DNA of 39,001 bases from Chloroflexota bacterium. GTDB taxonomy: Bacteria > Chloroflexota > Chloroflexia > Chloroflexales > Roseiflexaceae. The notes beneath the pieces are model-generated. The model saw nothing but the letters and a program-made list of their open reading frames with translations. It was not told the DNA's origin and made no database searches. The DNA lies in NCBI GenBank assembly GCA_013388755.1, contig JACAEQ010000048.1, positions 1 through 39,001 of the forward strand, written 5' to 3'. Both the position numbers and the translations under genes were made by a program. This document shows positions 34,929-39,001 of this stretch, piece after piece (within the stretch, counting starts at the first letter, position 1; each line of letters starts with the position of its first letter).

Positions 34929-35180
34929 GTGACAGTCATCTATGACCGCGAGGAAATTCGCGCTGCGCTGGCGCTTACGGACCCGGCCGTGAGTTCATTT
35001 CTCGATCTACAGACCGGCCGGGTGGTCCGGATTACCGAGGGTGATCAAGGCGCGCCGAACCAGGAGCTCAGCGCGCTCGTGATGGAGAGTTACGGCGACC
35101 GGTTCCGCTATATCCCCGGCGGCAACACATCTGCCGATGATGCAGCCGTGAGTGCCTGGCTGGAGAATGAAGGTCTATGA
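34929..35180 (+). CDS. UPF0158-like small protein
   Basis: 83 residues from the GTG at 34929, acidic and soluble. VSSFLDLQTGRVVRI resembles the start of UPF0158 proteins (xxYLDLETGEVV), followed by YGDRFRYIPGG. Only one UPF0158-like unit fits, so it is short for that family. The upstream ATG at 34923 adds two residues, but GGGAG would then be only 1 nt away; from GTG the spacing is 7 nt, so GTG is preferred. Its function is unknown. Confidence 0.7.
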   Translation: MTVIYDREEIRAALALTDPAVSSFLDLQTGRVVRITEGDQGAPNQELSALVMESYGDRFRYIPGGNTSADDAAVSAWLENEGL

Positions 35181-35275
35181 GAATGGAGCATTGTGCATTG
35201 AGAAATCGGGTGAAACCGGCAAGATACACATTGCTCCACGCCGGTACTCGGTTCTTCATTCACAATGCTCCATTC
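35181..35275. repeat. Long inverted repeat between converging genes
   Basis: GAATGGAGCATTGTG (35181-35195) and CACAATGCTCCATTC (35261-35275) are perfect 15-bp inverted arms, and weaker pairing continues inward. It begins directly after the UPF0158-like stop and ends before the pgk stop, so it could act as a bidirectional terminator. Confidence 0.75.
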
Positions 35276-35281
35276 CTGTGC

Positions 35282-36472
35282 TCACCTGTCGTTGAGTGCG
35301 GCGACCCCGGGTAGCTCTTTCCCTTCGAGCAACTCCAGCGATGCGCCGCCACCGGTCGAGATGTGGCGTATTTTCTCTGCCAGGCCCATCTGCTCAACGG
35401 CAGCCACTGAATCACCACCGCCGATCACGGTCATGCCGCTACAGGCAGCCATGGCCTGGGCGATGGCACGCGTTCCTTCGGCAAACGGCGCCATCTCGAA
35501 CACACCCATCGGCCCGTTCCAGATCACCGTCTGCGCACCTGCAATGACCTCAGCATAGGCGCTGACCGTCTCGGGGCCGATATCGAGCGCGCGCCATCCT
35601 GCCGGAATGGCGTTGACCGGCACGACCTGGCGGTTGGCGTCGGGGCTGAAGGCGTCGGCAATCACAACATCGGTGGGCAGCAGCAATTTGACCCCCCGGC
35701 CTGCCGCCAGTTCCAGCATGGCTTTCGCTGTTGCAACCGAGTCGCGCTCAACGAGCGAATCGCCCATATCGTACCCTTGCGCCAGCAAGAAGGTATTGGC
35801 CATGCCGCCGCCGATCAGCAGCGCATCAACCTTGCCGAGCAGATTCTCGATCACGCCAATCTTGTCGCTGATCTTTGCGCCGCCGATAATTGTCACGAAG
35901 GGGCGCGCCGGGTTTTCGAGCGCTCCCTGCAGGGCGGCAAGCTCAGCTTCCATCAGAAAACCGGCCACGGCGGGGAGGAAGCGCGCCACCCCCTCGGTCG
36001 ATGCGTGGGCGCGGTGCGCCGAGCCGAATGCATCATTGACGTACACATCGCCAAGCCGCGCCAGTTCACGCGCCATACTTTCGTCGTTGGCCTCCTCGCG
36101 CGCATCGAAACGAGTGTTCTCGATCACCAGAACCTCACCCGGGCGCAGATCGCGCGATGCAGCCTCCACCGATGGGCCGGTTGTCGCCTGCGTCCCCTTC
36201 ACGGCCTTCGCTTCGGGCAACAACTCGGCCAGGCGCGCGACCGTCGGCGCGAGGCGCATACTTTCAACAACCTTGTTCTTCGGACGGCCCAGGTGCGACA
36301 TCAGAACCACCGCGGCGCCGTGCTCCAGCAAGTAACGAATCGTGGGAAGCGCGGCACGGATGCGCGTGTCATCGGTGATCTGCCCATTCTCGAGCGGTAC
36401 GTTAAAGTCGACGCGAACCAGCGCGCGTTTGCCGATCCAGTCAATGTCGCGAATCGTCTTCTTGGCCACCAT
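35282..36472 (-). CDS. pgk: Phosphoglycerate kinase
   Basis: 396 residues, normal length. It makes ATP from 1,3-bisphosphoglycerate in glycolysis and runs in reverse in gluconeogenesis. Motifs are RVDFNVPL (19-26), [28 protein letters not shown], the hinge GGAKISDK, and nucleotide-binding [18 protein letters not shown] lies 4 nt before the ATG at 36472; the longer open frame upstream crosses the promoter. No gap or tpi gene is next to it. It shares a divergent promoter region with the SDR gene. Confidence 0.97.
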   Translation of the reverse strand: MVAKKTIRDIDWIGKRALVRVDFNVPLENGQITDDTRIRAALPTIRYLLEHGAAVVLMSHLGRPKNKVVESMRLAPTVARLAELLPEAKAVKGTQATTGPSVEAASRDLRPGEVLVIENTRFDAREEANDESMARELARLGDVYVNDAFGSAHRAHASTEGVARFLPAVAGFLMEAELAALQGALENPARPFVTIIGGAKISDKIGVIENLLGKVDALLIGGGMANTFLLAQGYDMGDSLVERDSVATAKAMLELAAGRGVKLLLPTDVVIADAFSPDANRQVVPVNAIPAGWRALDIGPETVSAYAEVIAGAQTVIWNGPMGVFEMAPFAEGTRAIAQAMAACSGMTVIGGGDSVAAVEQMGLAEKIRHISTGGGASLELLEGKELPGVAALNDR

Positions 36473-36514
36473 GCTCCTCCTTCCCGCTGACAGGACGATC
36501 CAGGGTGCGGCGCT

Positions 36515-36523
36515 ATTGTAGCA
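36515..36523 (-). promoter_or_regulatory. Extended -10 promoter of pgk
   Basis: TGCTACAAT on the minus strand; predicted start near 36508, about 36 nt before the ATG. The -35 region is poor. Confidence 0.55.
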
Positions 36524-36547
36524 CAGGCTGCGCTGCATGCGCGCCGC

Positions 36548-36576
36548 TTGCCGCAATGCGCCATGCCGGGTATAAT
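36548..36576 (+). promoter_or_regulatory. Sigma-A promoter of the SDR gene
   Basis: TTGCCG (36548-36553), 17-nt spacer and a perfect TATAAT (36571-36576); predicted start near 36583, about 35 nt before the ATG. Confidence 0.75.
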
Positions 36577-36617
36577 CGCGCAAGAGGAACTGTGCGCCGA
36601 TGCGGGGGGGAGAGGTC

Positions 36618-37337
36618 ATGAGTCTTCAAGGACGAGTAGCGGTCATTACCGGTGCGTCGAGCGGCGTAGGTCAGGAGACGGCCCGGCTGCTGGCGCGCGA
36701 ACGGGCAACGATTGTCGCGGCGGCGCGACGGCGCGAGCGGCTCGAAGCGCTGGTTGCCGAAATTGCCGGAGCCGGCGGCCAGGCGATCGCGATTCCAACC
36801 GATGTGACCGTTCCGGATCAGGTGAATCGGCTCGTGGAGAGCGCGATCAATCTGTTCGGCCGGGTTGACATTCTCATTAATTCAGCCGGCGTCACCCACA
36901 AGATCGCGCCGCTTGAGCAGTTCAGCGATGAGGACTTCCGGCTGGTCATAGAGACCAATCTGCATGGCACGTTTTACGCCGCCCGCGCGGTCGTGCCGCA
37001 CATGAAACGGCAGCGCTCCGGTACGATCATCAATATTGCCTCGCGTGTCGGCAAGGTAGGGGTTGCCAATATTGCGCCATTCTGCGCCGCCAAGTTCGCG
37101 CTTGATGGCCTGAGCCAGGCACTCGGCGCCGAGTTGCGCCCGTACAATGTCTTTGTGACGACAATCTTTCCCGGCCTGATCAACACGGAGCTCTACCCGC
37201 TCAACCCCGGCGAGGAGTTCCGTCGCCAGTTGATGACCGCCACCGACGTGGCGGCGGCCATTCTGTGGGTCTGCACCCTGCCGCCAACAATACGCGTTGA
37301 CGAGTTACCACTTATGCCGCGCCAGGTTGATATGTAG
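36618..37337 (+). CDS. Short-chain dehydrogenase/reductase with Tyr-to-Phe active site
   Basis: 239 residues, classical SDR. Cofactor motif TGASSGVG (11-18), Asp62 in TDV, NSAG (88-91), Asn114 in ETNLHGTF, Ser142 in NIASRVG, and Lys159 in CAAKF. The catalytic Tyr of YxxxK is Phe155 (FCAAK), at exactly the expected 13-residue spacing from Ser142, so normal proton transfer should be lost. After [10 protein letters not shown] a short C-terminus has [13 protein letters not shown], as in SDRs related to YdfG and sepiapterin reductase. GAGG lies 5 nt before the ATG at 36618. Binding, regulatory or altered catalysis are all possible. Confidence 0.9.
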   Translation: MSLQGRVAVITGASSGVGQETARLLARERATIVAAARRRERLEALVAEIAGAGGQAIAIPTDVTVPDQVNRLVESAINLFGRVDILINSAGVTHKIAPLEQFSDEDFRLVIETNLHGTFYAARAVVPHMKRQRSGTIINIASRVGKVGVANIAPFCAAKFALDGLSQALGAELRPYNVFVTTIFPGLINTELYPLNPGEEFRRQLMTATDVAAAILWVCTLPPTIRVDELPLMPRQVDM

Positions 37338-37372
37338 CCCGGGAGATGCCTGGCGCCAGGCGCCTGGAATCC

Positions 37373-38668
37373 ATGCCGCACACTGTTTACATCCTCAGCG
37401 ATCTGCATCTGGGCGCGGGGCGCGAACCTGCTGGCGGCGAGTGGGACGACCTGGAGCGATTCCGTGACGACGAGGTATTCTGTGCCCTGATCGATGAGAT
37501 TGCTGCTGAACGCTCCCCTGTCGAACTGGTCATTGCCGGCGATTTCATCGATTTTCCGCGCGTGTTTCCATCACTTGCGGCGACGTTTCCTACCGATCGC
37601 CTCGGCGCCACCGAGGCCGACTCAGTCGAACGCGCAGCGCTGGTGCTCGGCCAGACGCCGAAACTGGCCAGCGGCCATCCGGCGGTGTTCGTAGCGTTAC
37701 GCCGCCTGATGAGTAACGGCCACTCGATCACGCTGGTGGTGGGTGAGCGCGACGTGGATCTGCTCTGGCCCGATGTCTGGGCGCTGGTGTTCGATGCGAT
37801 CTATCCACCCGGGGCGCCGGGCGAACTGCGCCGTCGCGCCTTCTGTCATACGATCGGCAGTGGCGCGTTCGGCCGGGTGTATGTCGAACACGGCCATGAA
37901 CACGATGCAACATGCGCCTCCGGCGACCAGATGAAACGACCGTTCGCGCAGGATATGAGCGGTGCATGGCGCATTCGTCGCTCCTGGGGTGCACTGTTCG
38001 CCGACCTGGTGCTGACCCGGGGTGCGCCACTCTGGCTCGACACGTTGCATCCCGCGACACGCGCGATGGCTTTCGGCCTGGATCGGTCACTGCCGCTTCC
38101 AGCCTGGGCACTGGCTCAGACGGTGCGTTTCCTGTTCTGTCACGGCGCTCCCCGTGAACGGGCGGCGCCAGAACCGGCACCACTCTGGCCGGCTGGCCGG
38201 CGCACGGCAGCCGCACTGGTCGAGGCACTGCGTGATAGTGCACTGCGCCACCACCTCGAAAACCGCATGGCCGATACGGTCTTTGCCGCAGCGCTGGAAC
38301 GCGAACTCGCCACCTTCAGCGAGGCCGACTGGTCGCTCATGGCGGTGGGCATTGAGCGCCAGCCACTCCTGGCGACTGCCGAAGCGGGGCATGGCGCCGG
38401 CTCCCTCGAAGCGGCACAACAGGCGGCAGCGCGCGCCATCCTTGATGCTGAACCGGCGATTGGCACCGTTGTCATGGGGCATACCCACGTGCCACACGAT
38501 GGGAGCAGCGCACGCATCGAACGTGCCAGCGGCCGCGCCGGTTACTTTTTCAACTGCGGCGCATGGGCGCGCGGGATGGATCACGATCTTCCCAGGCCGC
38601 GCACCTATCTCCGTTGCACACCAGACGTGTGGGGGGCGTATCACGTGGAACTGCACTGCGTGACATAG
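37373..38668 (+). CDS. Calcineurin-like metallophosphoesterase with altered motif III
   Basis: 431 residues. Motif I is SDLHLG (Asp10, His12), motif II GDFIDFPR (Asp57), then VVGERDVDL (123-131) where GNHD is expected. Later motifs are EHGHEHD and MGHTHVPHDG. So two metal ligands are intact, but the Asn that bridges metals and its neighbouring His are Glu125-Arg126. The middle region (about 200-300) is helical and Ala/Arg-rich. No signal peptide. Substrate unknown. The ATG at 37373 gives the conserved PHTVYILSDLHLG start; an ATG at 37346 is in frame but sits in a repeated palindromic segment. Confidence 0.87.
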   Translation: MPHTVYILSDLHLGAGREPAGGEWDDLERFRDDEVFCALIDEIAAERSPVELVIAGDFIDFPRVFPSLAATFPTDRLGATEADSVERAALVLGQTPKLASGHPAVFVALRRLMSNGHSITLVVGERDVDLLWPDVWALVFDAIYPPGAPGELRRRAFCHTIGSGAFGRVYVEHGHEHDATCASGDQMKRPFAQDMSGAWRIRRSWGALFADLVLTRGAPLWLDTLHPATRAMAFGLDRSLPLPAWALAQTVRFLFCHGAPRERAAPEPAPLWPAGRRTAAALVEALRDSALRHHLENRMADTVFAAALERELATFSEADWSLMAVGIERQPLLATAEAGHGAGSLEAAQQAAARAILDAEPAIGTVVMGHTHVPHDGSSARIERASGRAGYFFNCGAWARGMDHDLPRPRTYLRCTPDVWGAYHVELHCVT

Positions 38669-38703
38669 GCGCGCGCGCCTCCAGCCACAGGCGCCGGGAG
38701 GGC

Positions 38704-39001
38704 TCACGCAGTCGCATACGCGCTACGAATGGCGCTTGACGACAGGTCGACGCGGAACAGGCGCTCCGGCAACTCGCGGAACATCGTCGCCAGACCAGGC
38801 GGCAATTCAAGATCCGCCAGTGTGCGGAACACGCCATCCTTCAGGCGCCCGGCGACCAGGAACGAGCAGCCATGCGCGGCGATATCGGTCAGCGCGGCGT
38901 CGCGTTTGGTTTCGCTGCCATAGTAGCGCGGGTCAATCAGCCGCACCGCCGTGTCGAAGCCCAGAACGAAGGTGCAACCAGGGAAGAGCGCCGCTTTCTG
39001 G
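38704..39001 (-). CDS. C-terminal part of a nucleotidylyltransferase-like protein
   Basis: The last 98 residues of a minus-strand gene whose 5' part is beyond the right edge. FVLGFDTAVRLIDPRYYG, CSFLVAGRL, LPERLFRVDLSSSAIRSA match the C-terminal half of NadD-like or cytidylyltransferase-type (HIGH superfamily) proteins, where the SSTxIR motif binds nucleotide; here it is SSSAIR. The HxGH motif would be upstream and cannot be seen. The substrate cannot be assigned. It converges on the metallophosphoesterase gene with 35 nt between. Confidence 0.7.
   Translation of the reverse strand, partial: QKAALFPGCTFVLGFDTAVRLIDPRYYGSETKRDAALTDIAAHGCSFLVAGRLKDGVFRTLADLELPPGLATMFRELPERLFRVDLSSSAIRSAYATA

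Overview
The window is GC-rich bacterial chromosome with dense, short-spaced operons. The gene set suggests a member of the Chloroflexota, probably class Chloroflexia. It includes a pyrR-pyrB-pyrC-pyrK-pyrD cluster, a NurA-like nuclease with a cysteine cluster, a giant GH13-type protein, a stalk-type DUF11 protein with a class D-like sortase, and Ala/Thr/Pro-rich lipoprotein linkers. That placement is inference from gene content; no 16S gene is present.

Layout. Positions 1-2028 (minus) hold a sortase and a secreted DUF11 protein that runs off the left edge, behind a good sigma-A promoter. Positions 2110-8234 (minus) form one tightly packed unit: Nudix hydrolase, small protein, SRPBCC protein, then pyrR, pyrB, pyrC, pyrK and pyrD, covering pyrimidine synthesis from aspartate transcarbamoylation to orotate. 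folK (plus) diverges from this unit and has a structured leader. Adenosine deaminase, prfA and rpsU follow on the minus strand. Positions 12149-13212 hold two unknown plus-strand genes. Positions 13256-20327 hold a complete peptide-type ABC importer (binding lipoprotein, two permeases, two ATPases) with a strong promoter and a textbook terminator.

Positions 20330-21033 contain no convincing gene and are a mosaic of small repeats. One is a candidate 158-bp MITE with TTA flanks, beside which lies another hairpin element. tRNA-Lys, a quinone oxidoreductase and a 1239-residue GH13-family protein follow on the minus strand. A DUF2726 protein diverges from them. Next come NurA and a Lon protease with an unusual linker, both minus. 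An orphan response regulator with a degenerate receiver and a small secreted protein lie on the plus strand. An ECF sigma factor with a probable membrane anti-sigma factor (minus), a UPF0158-like small protein (plus) and pgk (minus) come next. The right end holds an SDR protein lacking its catalytic Tyr and a metallophosphoesterase with an altered motif (both plus), and the C-terminal part of a nucleotidylyltransferase-like gene (minus).

Most of the window is housekeeping metabolism plus one transport operon. I see no CRISPR array, phage, full insertion sequence or recognisable defence island. The points most worth a second look are local: PyrK beside a class 2 PyrD, catalytic-site substitutions in four separate proteins, a 91-bp dispersed repeat, the MITE-like elements, and structured leaders.
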